Position numbers and translations under genes: made by a program
Assembly (NCBI GenBank): GCA_017309115.1
Contig: JAFLEF010000032.1
Span: forward strand, 24,010 to 88,009
DNA: 64,000 nucleotides
Reading direction: 5' to 3'
From: Verrucomicrobiota bacterium
Lineage (GTDB): Bacteria > Verrucomicrobiota > Verrucomicrobiia > Limisphaerales > UBA9464
Shown here: positions 33,296 to 42,128 of the stretch, one piece after another
How the letters are laid out: every line of letters starts with the position of its first letter
Numbering within the stretch: position 1 is the stretch's first letter
Notes under the pieces: generated by a model
Told to the model about the DNA's origin: nothing
Database searches by the model: none
Seen by the model: only the letters and a program-made list of their open reading frames with translations

Positions 33296-34795
33296 ATGAA
33301 CGGTACTGAACGTAACCAATCGCCGGTGGGCGCCCGGAAGGCACCGGTGGCCATTCTGGGCGTGCCCTTCGACAACGTGACGATGGCGGAAACGATTGAG
33401 CTGATCGCCGAAATGGTGGCCTCGCGTCAGCCTCACTATCTCGCGACTGCCAACGTTGATTTCGTGGTGCAGGCGAGTGCCGACATCGAGTTGCGCCGGA
33501 TTCTATTCGATTCCCATCTGGTGCTGTGTGACGGCATGCCCTTGGTTTGGGCTTCGAAGCAATTGGGCAATCCCCTCCCGGAACGGGTGACCGGTTCGGA
33601 TCTGGTGCCGCGGCTCCTTGCGGAATCCGAGCGTCGGGGCTGGCGCGTGTATTTTCTGGGAGGGACCGAAGAAAGTGTCGCCCAAGCCGCTGCCAAGACG
33701 TTGGAAAAACATCCCCGGTTGAATCTGGTGGGCGCGTATTCTCCCCCGTTTCGGCCCCTGCTTGAAATGGACCACAGCGACATTCTTCGCCGCGTCACCA
33801 ATGCTGCGCCGGACATCCTGCTGGTGGCCTTCGGATGTCCCAAACAGGAAAAGTGGATCAACATGCACTATCGGCACCTGGGCGTCCCGGTGAGTGTTGG
33901 GGTCGGCGCGACCATCGATTTCCTCGCCGGGACCTTCAAGCGCGCACCAGTGTGGATGCAGCGCACCGGAACAGAATGGATCTTCCGAATGCTGCAGGAA
34001 CCGCGGCGCTTGGTGAAACGCTACACCAAGGATCTATTCATTTTCGGCCGGGCCATTCTCCGGCAGGCGCGGGAACTGGGGTCGCGGCCACCGCCGCCAG
34101 CCATCAGCGAGGCGGAACGGATTCCCCGGGTGGAGGCCGCGCCGCCCGCGGCCCGCGGGGTTCAGGTCCGAGTGGTCCCGGAGCGTCTGGACGCGGCGTC
34201 AGCCGCGCAGGTTCGGGAAGATTGGCTGGCGGCTCTGGATGCCGGTCCCTTGATTCTGGAGTTTGTGGGCTGTCGGTTTGTGGACAGCACGGGCGTCGGG
34301 TTGTTGGTGCGGTTGCGGAAGCGGGCGCGCGAGGTGTCGCGACCCTTTCTGCTCGCGGGCGCCCCGGATCCCGTAGTGCGGGCGCTCGAGTTGATGAAGC
34401 TGGACTCCTTCTTTGATCGGGTGGCGGACGTGGCCGCGGGCCAACAACAGATTCTGGGGCGCCCCCCGAACACGCCGCCGGCTTCGGTGCTTTCGAGTCA
34501 ACCGGCCGATGCCGAAGTGTTGCACTGGCACGGTGAGGTAACCTCGGCGACGATCAGCATTTTGGCGGAATCCACCGAGCCCCGTCTGAGCAACGTCGAG
34601 AGCGGACGGACGGTAACGATTGATCTTTCCGGCGTGCCATTTGCGGACAGTTCGGGCGTGGGATTCATGGTCCGGTTGCGCAAGCGGTCCTGGCAACGCG
34701 GGGTGAAGGTGGTGTTCATCTCGCCCGGACCAGCGGTGGCCAACGTGCTTCGACTCACCAAACTCGACGAATACCTCCTGGGCAAAAAACTGTGA
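33296..34795 (+). CDS. WecG/TagA/CpsF glycosyltransferase fused to two STAS domains
   Basis: A 499-residue fusion. Residues 1 to about 265 form a WecG/TagA/CpsF (GT26) glycosyltransferase with YLATANVDFVVQA, LVLCDGMPLVWASK, ERVTGSDLVPRL, LLVAFGCPKQEKWI, VGVGATIDFLAGTFKRAP and EWIFRMLQEPRRLVKRY, so all usual signature blocks are present. After a Pro/Ala linker (about 266-285) come two STAS domains, one around CRFVDSTGVGLLVRLRKR (about 325-342) and one around VPFADSSGVGFMVRLRKR (about 446-463). Both keep the DS[ST]G loop. STAS proteins are normally regulated by Ser/Thr phosphorylation, so the fusion suggests phosphorylation-controlled glycosyl transfer or docking to the partner-switching module encoded 11 kb upstream. 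Its stop overlaps the GTG start of the next gene. Confidence 0.93.
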   Translation: MNGTERNQSPVGARKAPVAILGVPFDNVTMAETIELIAEMVASRQPHYLATANVDFVVQASADIELRRILFDSHLVLCDGMPLVWASKQLGNPLPERVTGSDLVPRLLAESERRGWRVYFLGGTEESVAQAAAKTLEKHPRLNLVGAYSPPFRPLLEMDHSDILRRVTNAAPDILLVAFGCPKQEKWINMHYRHLGVPVSVGVGATIDFLAGTFKRAPVWMQRTGTEWIFRMLQEPRRLVKRYTKDLFIFGRAILRQARELGSRPPPPAISEAERIPRVEAAPPAARGVQVRVVPERLDAASAAQVREDWLAALDAGPLILEFVGCRFVDSTGVGLLVRLRKRAREVSRPFLLAGAPDPVVRALELMKLDSFFDRVADVAAGQQQILGRPPNTPPASVLSSQPADAEVLHWHGEVTSATISILAESTEPRLSNVESGRTVTIDLSGVPFADSSGVGFMVRLRKRSWQRGVKVVFISPGPAVANVLRLTKLDEYLLGKKL

Positions 34796-35937
34796 AAATC
34801 GGCTTCAGTACCACGATGATTCAGCGCGGCAAGACGGGCGTCGCCCAATATGTCTTTGCCTTGTTGAAGGCGATGATTCCCCTGTCCGCGGGGCACGAGT
34901 TTCACCTGTTCGTGCTGGAGGAGGATCGGTCGTTGTTCGACTTCGCCGGCGACGCAATGAAGATCGTGGCAGTCCCGGAAACGGAACGCCCGGCGGTGCG
35001 CAATGTGCTTTGGCATCAGAGGACCCTGCCCGGGCTGATTCGGGAGCGGGGGTTGGACGTGATGCATGTGCCCAGCTACCGGCGGTTGATCTGGCCGCGT
35101 CCGTGTGCCCGGGTGGCGACGATTCACGATCTCGCGCCCTTCCATGTGCGCGGCAAGTACGACTGGAAGCGGATGATTTATGGTCGGGTGATTGTGAAGC
35201 GCCTGGCCCGCCGGCAGGAGGCGATCATGGCGGTGAGTGAAAACACTGCTCGCGATCTGGAGCAGTTCTTTGGGTTGGGCCGTGATCGGGTCACGGTGGT
35301 TTGGAACGGGATTGACCATGCCCGCTTCCAGCCGGGCGAGGCGGCCACTGCGAAGACGGGCGTGGCGCAGCGCTGGGGACTCGATCGGCCGTTTTTTCTG
35401 TACGTGTCCCGGTTGGAACATCCCGGGAAAAATCATGTTCGGCTGATTGAGGCGTTTGATCAGTTCAAGGCGGCCACCGGATCCAACTGGCTGCTGGCCC
35501 TGGGTGGGAGCGACTGGCATGGCGCGGAGGCCATTCATGCGGCGGCCAAGTCCGCCCGGTATTCGGCCGACATTCGGTTCCTCGGATTTGTGGATGATCC
35601 GTCGCTCCCGGAACTTTATCGGGCGAGTGACGCGTTTGTGTATCCGTCGCTCTTCGAAGGCTTCGGATTTCCGCCGATTGAAGCGATGGCGTGCGGATGT
35701 CCGGTCATCAGTTCCGCCCGTGGTTCCCTGCGGGAAGTGGTGGCGGATGCGGCCGAAATCGTGGAACCGGAGTCGGTGACCGACATCGCGGGTGCCCTGA
35801 CCCGGCTCGCGACGGAAGCACCTCGCCGCAACCGATTGGTTGCCACCGGCTTCAAGAACGCGCAACGATTCCGTTGGGACCGCTGTGCGGCCGAAACGCT
35901 CGAGATCTACGAGCGGGCGCGCCGAGCCCGGACCTAA
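34792..35937 (+). CDS. GT4-type glycosyltransferase (GTG start)
   Basis: A 381-residue GT-B glycosyltransferase reading from a GTG that overlaps the stop of the STAS-fused glycosyltransferase (GTGA). The N-terminus KIGFSTTMIQRGKTGVAQYV, then MHVPSYRRLIWPRPCARVAT and IHDLAPFHV, is typical of the mannosyl/rhamnosyl-type GT4. The C-terminal blocks are FFLYVSRLEHPGKNHVRLIE, LLALGGSDWHGAEAI, IRFLGFVDDPSLPELYRASD, FVYPSLFEGFGFPPIEAMAC and GCPVISSARGSLREVV, including the E-x7-E region (EGFGFPPIE). Donor sugar is unknown. The PCP-OPX fusion gene follows after 23 bases. Confidence 0.92.
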   Translation: MKIGFSTTMIQRGKTGVAQYVFALLKAMIPLSAGHEFHLFVLEEDRSLFDFAGDAMKIVAVPETERPAVRNVLWHQRTLPGLIRERGLDVMHVPSYRRLIWPRPCARVATIHDLAPFHVRGKYDWKRMIYGRVIVKRLARRQEAIMAVSENTARDLEQFFGLGRDRVTVVWNGIDHARFQPGEAATAKTGVAQRWGLDRPFFLYVSRLEHPGKNHVRLIEAFDQFKAATGSNWLLALGGSDWHGAEAIHAAAKSARYSADIRFLGFVDDPSLPELYRASDAFVYPSLFEGFGFPPIEAMACGCPVISSARGSLREVVADAAEIVEPESVTDIAGALTRLATEAPRRNRLVATGFKNAQRFRWDRCAAETLEIYERARRART

Positions 35938-35960
35938 ACCCAAATGAAGGTGACAGCGCC

Positions 35961-38900
35961 ATGAGTTCACCTGAGACAACCACCACTCCGACGCCCCCCG
36001 CGGCTCCTGCTGGAGGTGGGCTGGGTGCGCTCATCCCTTTTGATCCACTGCGGTTGGCGTTGGCCGTGTGGAAGGGCAAGTGGTGGGTGGTGGCGGCAGC
36101 GCTGCTGTTGGGTGTGCCGGCGGTGGCCCTGGGTTACTGGCGGTTAGCCACGAGTTACACCGTCAGCGTGCAGCTGATTCGGCGCGATCTGCCCAACAGT
36201 TTTCGGGTGAGCGATCTCGGGGAAGCGTTCAAGCCCCGGCAGCTGTCGGTGGCGAGCATTGTCTCGATCATGCGCTCGCCGAGCCTGCTGACCCGGGTGG
36301 GCGGGGAAGTCAAACCCCGCATCGGAGCCGGGACGTTGCTGCGTTCCCTGACCATCACGCCGGAAAAGAACACCGACCTCATCACCGTCACCCTGCGGGC
36401 CGATCGGAGCGCCCCAGCCACGGTCGAGTTAATCAACCGTTATGCCAGCGGGGTTGTGGAGTTGACCAGCAGTCTGCAGCAGCAGGAGGCGGCGGAACTG
36501 GATCGGTTCCTTCGGGAGCAGCTGGGTCGGGCTGATTCCGAGTATGGCGCGATCACCGCCGAGATTTTGCAGTTCACGAAGGAAACCGGCTTTTACAGCG
36601 CTGAGAAGGAGGTTGAGGCGTATCTGCGAGAACTGGGCGAAGCGGAATCGCGGCTCCAGACTGCGGCCCTGGAGAGTGAGACGGTACGGTTTCAAATTGA
36701 AGGATTGGAACGAGAGTTGGCGCGACAGAATCCGTTGCTGTTGGAACTCAGCACCGCCAAGGACCAGTTGAAGACCCTGTTGGTCCGCTACACCGATGCC
36801 AATCCGCTGGTGATGGAACAGAAGGCGCGAGTTCAGGCCTTGGAGTTGGAAGTCGCGAATTCGACGAATTCCGTGCAGGAGTTTCAGCCCGGCGCCAACA
36901 CCGTCGCCAACGCGATGTTCACCGACCTGGTATCATTGCGGGCGCAGCGGTTGGCGCTGGCGCAACAGGAGAAGCCACTGAAGGACCGATTGGCGGCCGT
37001 TCAGGTGAAACTGGCGGCGATGCCCCAGAAAGACATGCAGTTCGCGCGTCTGCGGGCGAAGCAACAGGCCTTGGAGACCACGCGATCCCTCCTGGCCGCC
37101 CGGCAACGCGAGGCTCAGTTGTTCTCCGAAAGTTCTCCCGGGTATTACCGGCTGTTCGCCCCGGCGACTCCCGACGATGTGGAGGTCAGCAGCAAGAAGC
37201 AGAAGTTGATCATTCTCGGGTTGGCCGCGTTGTTGGCCGGAGCGGGATTGGCCACGCTCGGGTTGTGTGTGCGGGAGGCCCTGGACACCCGGGTGATTTC
37301 GCCAGCGGACATGCGCCGGGTGGCGGGGGCGCCGATGTTGGGATGGCTCGGCGACCTTGGCCTGATGAAGCCGGATCAATTGGCGCTTTGGCGTTTTCGC
37401 ACCTGGTCGGCCCTGTTTCGCACCGCCGGCCGGGCAGACAACCGCACTTTGGTCGCCGGGATTGTTTCCTTGGGATCCGGGGAAGGTCGTTCCACCTGGA
37501 TCCGGTTGTTGGAGGAAGCCGCCGCCGAGCGGGACTTCCGAACCCTCATTCTCAGCAACGGTGTTTCGGCGGAAGAAGCCGTCCGGGCGGTGTCGCTTCC
37601 GAATGCGTTGCAAGATCCCACCGCAATTACCCAACGACTCGAACGGGAGCACACCGCCCGGGTGATCCTCACGATCCCGAACGAGTGGCAATGGGACAGC
37701 GAGCAGCGCGGGCAATGGATTCTGGCCTTGCGCGAATGGCAGAGATTGCCCCGGTTGGCTTTATTCCTGGAACTGCCGCCAGCGCGTCGCTTGGACACAC
37801 TGTTGTTGGCGGAAACGCTGCCTCAGTTGCTGTGGCTCAGCCGTTCAGGCGCCTCCGAACAGGACGAGGTCAAGGAAGTCATCCGAACCCTGAAGTCGGG
37901 CGATGGGCGGGTCAGCGGAGTTCTCGCCAATTGGGTTCCCGTCATTTTCGACAAACTCCCCGACCTGGGCCGATTCGGTCTTCTGCTCCTGTTGGGCTGG
38001 GGATTGTCGTGGGGGCTGCCCGTACAAGCCCAGGACCCAGCCCCAACCAATTCCTTTTTGTCAGCCACCGCTCGGGGGCCGCAGTTGGCGGGCTGGCAGC
38101 AGCGATTGACCCTGGGCGCCGGGGATCAGGTCAATCTCATGGTCTACGGGCACAAGGATCTGACGCGGACGGAAGTGGCGATCGGTCCGGATGGTCGGAT
38201 CAGTTATCTCCAAGCTCAGGGAATCCAGGCTTCCGGGCTGACCATTGATGAATTGCGGGAAAAGCTGACGGAGGAGCTTTCGAAGTATTACCGCAACGCC
38301 CGGGTGGTGATCACGCCGGCCTCCTTTCGGAGCAAAAAATACTTCCTGCTGGGCACGGTCATGGATCGGGGTGCGTATCCCTTGGATCGCCCCATGACCA
38401 TTATTGAGGCGATTGCCCGGGCTCGCGGTATTTCGACGGGATTGTTAGAGCAGAACACGGTGGAGATTGCCGATCTTCCCCGGGCGTTCTTGGTGCGGAA
38501 TCAAAAGCGGGTTCCGGTGGATTTCGTAAGGCTGTTTCAGCAGGGAGATCTATCTCAGAATATTCAGTTGGAACCGGACGACTACATTTACTTCCCGTCT
38601 TCGGTGCTGAACGAAGTGTATATTCTCGGCTCAGTCTCCAGCCCAGGCACCGTTGGGGTCACGGAGAGTTCGACAGTGGTGGGAGTACTCACGGTTCGGG
38701 GCGGATTCACCGATAAGGCGTATCGACAACGGGTGCTGGTGGTCCGTGGCTCGTTGAGTCAGCCGGAGACGTTTGTCGTCAACGTGGCCGAGATTCTTCG
38801 CGGCAATACCCTCGACTTCCGGCTCAAGCCAAAGGACATCGTTTACGTCACCGACCGGCCTTGGGCTCGGGCGGAAGAGTTGCTGGATATGGCCATCTCG

Positions 38901-38987
38901 GCCTTCGTGACCACGGCGATGGCGACGTGGGCGGGTCAGAATATTGGTCCATTCATCACCGAGCCCATCATCCCGTCTACCCGATGA
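35961..38987 (+). CDS. Fused polysaccharide co-polymerase (Wzz-like) and outer-membrane export (Wza-like SLBB) protein
   Basis: A single 1008-residue polypeptide joining two normally separate EPS-export components. Residues about 28-445 are a PCP/Wzz part: TM1 (about 41-61), a long periplasmic coiled coil, and TM2 (about 414-436). A cytoplasmic BY-kinase-like domain follows, with a degenerate Walker A at about 503-513 (SLGSGEGRST, Arg in place of the catalytic Lys). A third hydrophobic segment (about 671-692, FGLLLLLGWGLSWGLPVQAQ) resembles an internal signal peptide with a VQA-type cleavage site. The rest (about 700-1005) is OPX-like: a polysaccharide-export domain (LTLGAGDQVNLMVYG) and SLBB repeats (YFLLGTVMDRGAYPLDRPMT, VYILGSVSSPGTVGV). 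No in-frame ATG/GTG precedes the signal-like helix. It may be cut by signal peptidase. Confidence 0.92.
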   Translation: MSSPETTTTPTPPAAPAGGGLGALIPFDPLRLALAVWKGKWWVVAAALLLGVPAVALGYWRLATSYTVSVQLIRRDLPNSFRVSDLGEAFKPRQLSVASIVSIMRSPSLLTRVGGEVKPRIGAGTLLRSLTITPEKNTDLITVTLRADRSAPATVELINRYASGVVELTSSLQQQEAAELDRFLREQLGRADSEYGAITAEILQFTKETGFYSAEKEVEAYLRELGEAESRLQTAALESETVRFQIEGLERELARQNPLLLELSTAKDQLKTLLVRYTDANPLVMEQKARVQALELEVANSTNSVQEFQPGANTVANAMFTDLVSLRAQRLALAQQEKPLKDRLAAVQVKLAAMPQKDMQFARLRAKQQALETTRSLLAARQREAQLFSESSPGYYRLFAPATPDDVEVSSKKQKLIILGLAALLAGAGLATLGLCVREALDTRVISPADMRRVAGAPMLGWLGDLGLMKPDQLALWRFRTWSALFRTAGRADNRTLVAGIVSLGSGEGRSTWIRLLEEAAAERDFRTLILSNGVSAEEAVRAVSLPNALQDPTAITQRLEREHTARVILTIPNEWQWDSEQRGQWILALREWQRLPRLALFLELPPARRLDTLLLAETLPQLLWLSRSGASEQDEVKEVIRTLKSGDGRVSGVLANWVPVIFDKLPDLGRFGLLLLLGWGLSWGLPVQAQDPAPTNSFLSATARGPQLAGWQQRLTLGAGDQVNLMVYGHKDLTRTEVAIGPDGRISYLQAQGIQASGLTIDELREKLTEELSKYYRNARVVITPASFRSKKYFLLGTVMDRGAYPLDRPMTIIEAIARARGISTGLLEQNTVEIADLPRAFLVRNQKRVPVDFVRLFQQGDLSQNIQLEPDDYIYFPSSVLNEVYILGSVSSPGTVGVTESSTVVGVLTVRGGFTDKAYRQRVLVVRGSLSQPETFVVNVAEILRGNTLDFRLKPKDIVYVTDRPWARAEELLDMAISAFVTTAMATWAGQNIGPFITEPIIPSTR

Positions 38988-40060
38988 AGTCCTGGGGATT
39001 CATTCTTGGCGCGTTGCTGCTTGGCCTCGGCTGGTTAGCGTCCGGATGCGCCAGCCTGGGGCCTCGATTTGATCCGTACTCGACCAACACCGTCGCCACA
39101 GCCACCAACCTGTTAGTGGGCTCGGTGGTTACGAATCAGCTGAGCCAGGATTTCCTCAAGGTACCCGATGCGCCCTTTCGTTTGGGGCCCGGAGATCGGC
39201 TGGACATTGAAGTATTGGGGGATGAAGCCGGACCAGTGGCGACCTTCATCGGTCCCGATGGGAAGCTCTACTTCGGTTTGCTCGCCGGCCAAAAAGTCTG
39301 GGGCTTGACGCTTGCTGAAACCAAGAAGTTGCTCGAGACCAACCTCGCGACGTACCTCCGGGAGCCTCAGGTAGCGCTCACCCTTCGAGCCGTGGAGAGT
39401 CAACGGGTGTGGGTCATGGGTCGCGTGAACACACCGGGCATTTATTCGTTGGACGGACCCATGACGGTGTTGGAGGCGATCACCAAGGCGGGTGGTCTAT
39501 TCACCTCGCGCTTTTCCGGAACCACTGAGGAACTCGCCGACCTCCATCACAGCTTCATCGTGCGCCGGGGCCAGTATCTGCCGGTCAACTTCCACCAGTT
39601 GATCCGGGAGGGCGACACGAGTCAAAACATCTACCTCGAACCGGATGACTTCATCTATCTGCCGTCGTCTCTTTCGACTGAAGTCTTTGTGTTGGGAGCG
39701 GTCATGCAGCCCCGGGCCGTGGCCTTCAAGGATCAGGTGACCCTGGTGTCAGCCATTGCCAACGCCCGCGGTCTGGCGCCTGACGCCCGGGCCGGACAAA
39801 TTGCCGTGATTCGAGGTTCGCTCACCACGCCGTCCATCGCGCTGGTCAACTTTCAAGACATCGTGACCGGACGTGCTCCGGACATTCGACTCCAACCGCG
39901 GGATATCGTGTATGTGCCCGTCTCGCCGTACTCCACGTTGGAGAAATATTTGCAGTTGGCCGTGAACACGTTTGTTCGGACCGTGGCGGCCAACGAGGGT
40001 GGTCGGGCAGTGGACCCGAACTACCAAGGTACTGGCACGAGCATTCCGATCGGCCAATAG
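38984..40060 (+). CDS. Polysaccharide export outer-membrane lipoprotein (Wza-like)
   Basis: A 358-residue lipoprotein of the OPX/Wza family with a signal peptide ending in the lipobox LASGC (ALLLGLGWLASGC). It has a polysaccharide-export domain (RLGPGDRLDIEVLGDEAGPV) and two SLBB domains (VWVMGRVNTPGIYSLDGPMT, EVFVLGAVMQPRAVAFKDQV). The C-terminus (QYLQ- to ANEGG-like stretch) has amphipathic potential. It is a second OPX paralogue next to the OPX half of the fusion upstream (shared motifs LQPRDIVYV and LKPKDIVYV). The start overlaps the fusion's stop by four bases. Confidence 0.93.
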   Translation: MKSWGFILGALLLGLGWLASGCASLGPRFDPYSTNTVATATNLLVGSVVTNQLSQDFLKVPDAPFRLGPGDRLDIEVLGDEAGPVATFIGPDGKLYFGLLAGQKVWGLTLAETKKLLETNLATYLREPQVALTLRAVESQRVWVMGRVNTPGIYSLDGPMTVLEAITKAGGLFTSRFSGTTEELADLHHSFIVRRGQYLPVNFHQLIREGDTSQNIYLEPDDFIYLPSSLSTEVFVLGAVMQPRAVAFKDQVTLVSAIANARGLAPDARAGQIAVIRGSLTTPSIALVNFQDIVTGRAPDIRLQPRDIVYVPVSPYSTLEKYLQLAVNTFVRTVAANEGGRAVDPNYQGTGTSIPIGQ

Positions 40061-40078
40061 CGAAAATCGTCGGCGCGA

Positions 40079-40549
40079 TCACTCCACGGTGTCGCCCGGA
40101 TGCCAGTGCAGCGGCCGACCTTCCCAAATGTTGCGCAGATTGTTTTCCACCGCGAGGCCGGCAGCAAACATCAGCAGTAACGCTTGAATCAGCGCCAGAC
40201 AGAGTCCCAATCGGGCCAGGCGAGGCGTGACGCGGGCCGCGCGCAGGACGACTAGAAATGCGAGCGCCACCAACAGGAAATCGACGCCGTAGAGAAGGGG
40301 GAAACCGATCTTAACCCAGTCCCGCAATCCTTCGGAGTAGCCGCCCGCGTGGCGCCAAAACAAGGGGGTTTCCCGCAAACGGGCGGCCCAGATGAGCAGG
40401 CCGGCGAGGAAGGTGTTGGCGAGAAGCAACAGGGTGGCAACGAGAGGTCGGGCGACCTCATCGCTGCGGGCATCGTTCCCGTGAAAGAGTTCCATCCGGC
40501 AGTTGGGTGAGACGGATGGTGCCCGAGATAAGGTGGGAACGCTGTTCAT
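40079..40549 (-). CDS. Small four-helix membrane protein coupled to the sigma-54 activator
   Basis: A 156-residue protein with about three to four hydrophobic segments (PLVATLLLLANTFLAGLLIW, FPLLYGVDFLLVALAFLVVL, LGLCLALIQALLLMFAAGLA) and no recognised family. Its ATG at 40549 overlaps the TGA of the sigma-54 activator gene on the same strand (ATGA), which favours this start over the internal Met at 40495 and suggests translational coupling. It could be an accessory or sensory partner of the activator, but nothing in the sequence shows this. It converges with the Wza-like lipoprotein gene. Confidence 0.65.
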   Translation of the reverse strand: MNSVPTLSRAPSVSPNCRMELFHGNDARSDEVARPLVATLLLLANTFLAGLLIWAARLRETPLFWRHAGGYSEGLRDWVKIGFPLLYGVDFLLVALAFLVVLRAARVTPRLARLGLCLALIQALLLMFAAGLAVENNLRNIWEGRPLHWHPGDTVE

Positions 40550-41928
40550 ATTTTTCCGCTCTTACGCCATCGAAAGAGGGTGGTGGAGTGCACGCCGGTT
40601 CGCGCCGCAATCTCACACAGGGAGAGCTGATGCTCGGACAGCAGTTGACGGGCGAGTGCCATCCGGGCGGAACGGGAAGGTAAGCTGAATTCGGCGGGGA
40701 GCTGCGAGGGAAGTTGCAGGGGCAGGGCAGACTTCGGCGTCGGGGCTTCTTCAGGGGGCTCGGTCGCGACCGCTGGGGTGGATTGGGTGAAGAGATCACT
40801 GCTCGGCGGTTCCCACCAGCCGACGCGGAGTACCGGGCCATCGTGAAATAACACCAAGCGGTCGATCACGCTCTTGAGTTCACGGACGTTGCCTGGCCAG
40901 GAATAATCGCGGAGTTTCTGGATCAAGGCGGGTTCGAGGCTTTCGATGTTTTTACCGAAGCGTTCGTTCGCCTTTCCGAGAAACACTTGGGCCAGATCCG
41001 GGATGTCATCAGGACGATCGCGAAGCGGCGGAATGCGCAGAACAAACTCGGCGAGCCGATAGTAGAGATCGGCGCGGAACCGACCGGCACGAACCTCGGT
41101 TTCGAGATCCCGGTTGGTTGCGGCGACGACCCGAAGTTGGACGGAGTACTCCTTTTCGCCGCCGACGCGTCGGGCTCGTCGCGTTTCCAGGAAGCGGAGC
41201 AGTTTGGGTTGAACTGCGAGATCCATTTCGCCGATTTCGTCCAGGAACAACACGCCGCCAGCGGCCTGTTCAACCAAGCCGGGCCGCATTTTGTGGGCGC
41301 CGGTGAAGGCACCCTTCTCCACGCCGAATAACTCGGCTTCCAGCAGATCCTTGGGAATGGCGGCACAGTTCAGGGTGACCAATTCGCCACCGCGACCGAC
41401 CTCGTGCAGGGCGGCGGCAAACCTCTCCTTGCCGACGCCGGATTCGCCCAGGAGAAGCACGGTGACATCCGTGGGGCCCACTCGTTCCAGGCTGCGCCGC
41501 AACTCCATCATCGTCCGGGAGCGTCCGACCAGTCGGTTGCTCTCCGGTAGCAAATGGCTGCCGTACACCTGGAGCCAGAGGCGCTGATTGTCCGCGGTAT
41601 GGTCGAAGGCGGAACGCCAGCGGGAGTCGGAATCGGTGACCGCCAAGACGTCGAACGCGCCGTCCCGCATGGACTCCACGACTCCGGCGGTGTCGTTGGA
41701 CGGAAGTAGACGAAGATACAGACGGCCCGCCTGGGCGAGTCGGATGCGGAGCCGGGGCCAATCCGGGGAATCCGCGAAGGATTGGGAAATCATCCAGACA
41801 CCGTGTGCCGTGGCTTCGTCGAGCCGGGAAACAGGGTCGATGGGCCGAACCTCGGGACACAGGCCCAGGGAGGTCAGTCGACGGCTGGAAACAGGGTCCA
41901 ACCCGGGTGGATGCCAGACAGAAGTCAT
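40546..41928 (-). CDS. Sigma-54-dependent transcriptional activator (EBP) with pseudo-receiver
   Basis: A 460-residue bacterial enhancer-binding protein. The AAA+ domain (about 135-365) has Walker A GESGVGKE, the sigma-54 contact loop GAFTGAHK, Walker B VLFLDEIGEMD, sensor II region and the arginine finger stretch RFRADLYYRL. The C-terminal HTH is Fis-like (SLCEIAARTGVHSTTLFRWR). The N-terminal 120 residues have the spacing of a receiver (VVESMRDGAFDVLAV) but lack a clear phosphoacceptor Asp. The ATG at 41928 is chosen because the longer in-frame start adds a Cys-rich tail that reads through upstream DNA motifs. It diverges from the first PEP-CTERM gene. It is the likely activator of the two sigma-54 promoters found here, similar in role to PrsR in other PEP-CTERM systems. 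Confidence 0.92.
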   Translation of the reverse strand: MTSVWHPPGLDPVSSRRLTSLGLCPEVRPIDPVSRLDEATAHGVWMISQSFADSPDWPRLRIRLAQAGRLYLRLLPSNDTAGVVESMRDGAFDVLAVTDSDSRWRSAFDHTADNQRLWLQVYGSHLLPESNRLVGRSRTMMELRRSLERVGPTDVTVLLLGESGVGKERFAAALHEVGRGGELVTLNCAAIPKDLLEAELFGVEKGAFTGAHKMRPGLVEQAAGGVLFLDEIGEMDLAVQPKLLRFLETRRARRVGGEKEYSVQLRVVAATNRDLETEVRAGRFRADLYYRLAEFVLRIPPLRDRPDDIPDLAQVFLGKANERFGKNIESLEPALIQKLRDYSWPGNVRELKSVIDRLVLFHDGPVLRVGWWEPPSSDLFTQSTPAVATEPPEEAPTPKSALPLQLPSQLPAEFSLPSRSARMALARQLLSEHQLSLCEIAARTGVHSTTLFRWRKSGKI

Positions 41929-41933
41929 GCAAG

Positions 41934-41970
41934 TGCAATGCGGAGGCAGCTCCTTCACGCATTTGCAATG
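41934..41970. promoter_or_regulatory. Candidate activator-binding sites (TGCAATG repeats)
   Basis: Two copies of TGCAATG at 41934-41940 and 41964-41970, 30 bases apart (about three helical turns), lie between the sigma-54 activator gene and the PEP-CTERM gene it faces. The same word recurs upstream of the second PEP-CTERM gene (43434-43440), next to the palindrome CTGCAATTGCAG. The distance to the -24 element (about 75 bases) is typical for enhancer sites. Assignment to this activator is inference. Confidence 0.45.
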
Positions 41971-42044
41971 TGCTTCCAAGTGGTGCCGGATTTCAAACGG
42001 GGAATTCCGGGGTCTTTTTAGGGGTTTTCCCTAGCTTCATAGGC

Positions 42045-42060
42045 TGGCACGCCTAGTGCT
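42045..42060 (+). promoter_or_regulatory. Sigma-54 promoter of the first PEP-CTERM gene
   Basis: TGGCACGCCTAGTGCT matches the sigma-54 consensus TGGCACG-N4-TTGC, with all seven -24 bases and the required GG-N10-GC spacing (GG at 42046-42047, GC at 42058-42059). The expected transcript start is about 57 bases before the ATG at 42129, and the leader is A/C-rich. Confidence 0.8.
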
Positions 42061-42128
42061 TTCCCCTAGGTGTTGGTAAGAAAATCCAAGTAACGAACCA
42101 AAGAACTAACCTAGTAAGAACCACTCAC

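Noticed and set aside
34498-35979. Long minus-strand frame opposite the STAS-fused and GT4 genes
   Set aside because: It crosses two real genes and shows no recognisable protein domains.
37923-38140. Separate start for the OPX half of the PCP-OPX fusion
   Set aside because: No ATG or GTG occurs in frame before the signal-like helix. Only rare start codons such as TTG are available inside the helix, so one continuous protein is the simpler reading.
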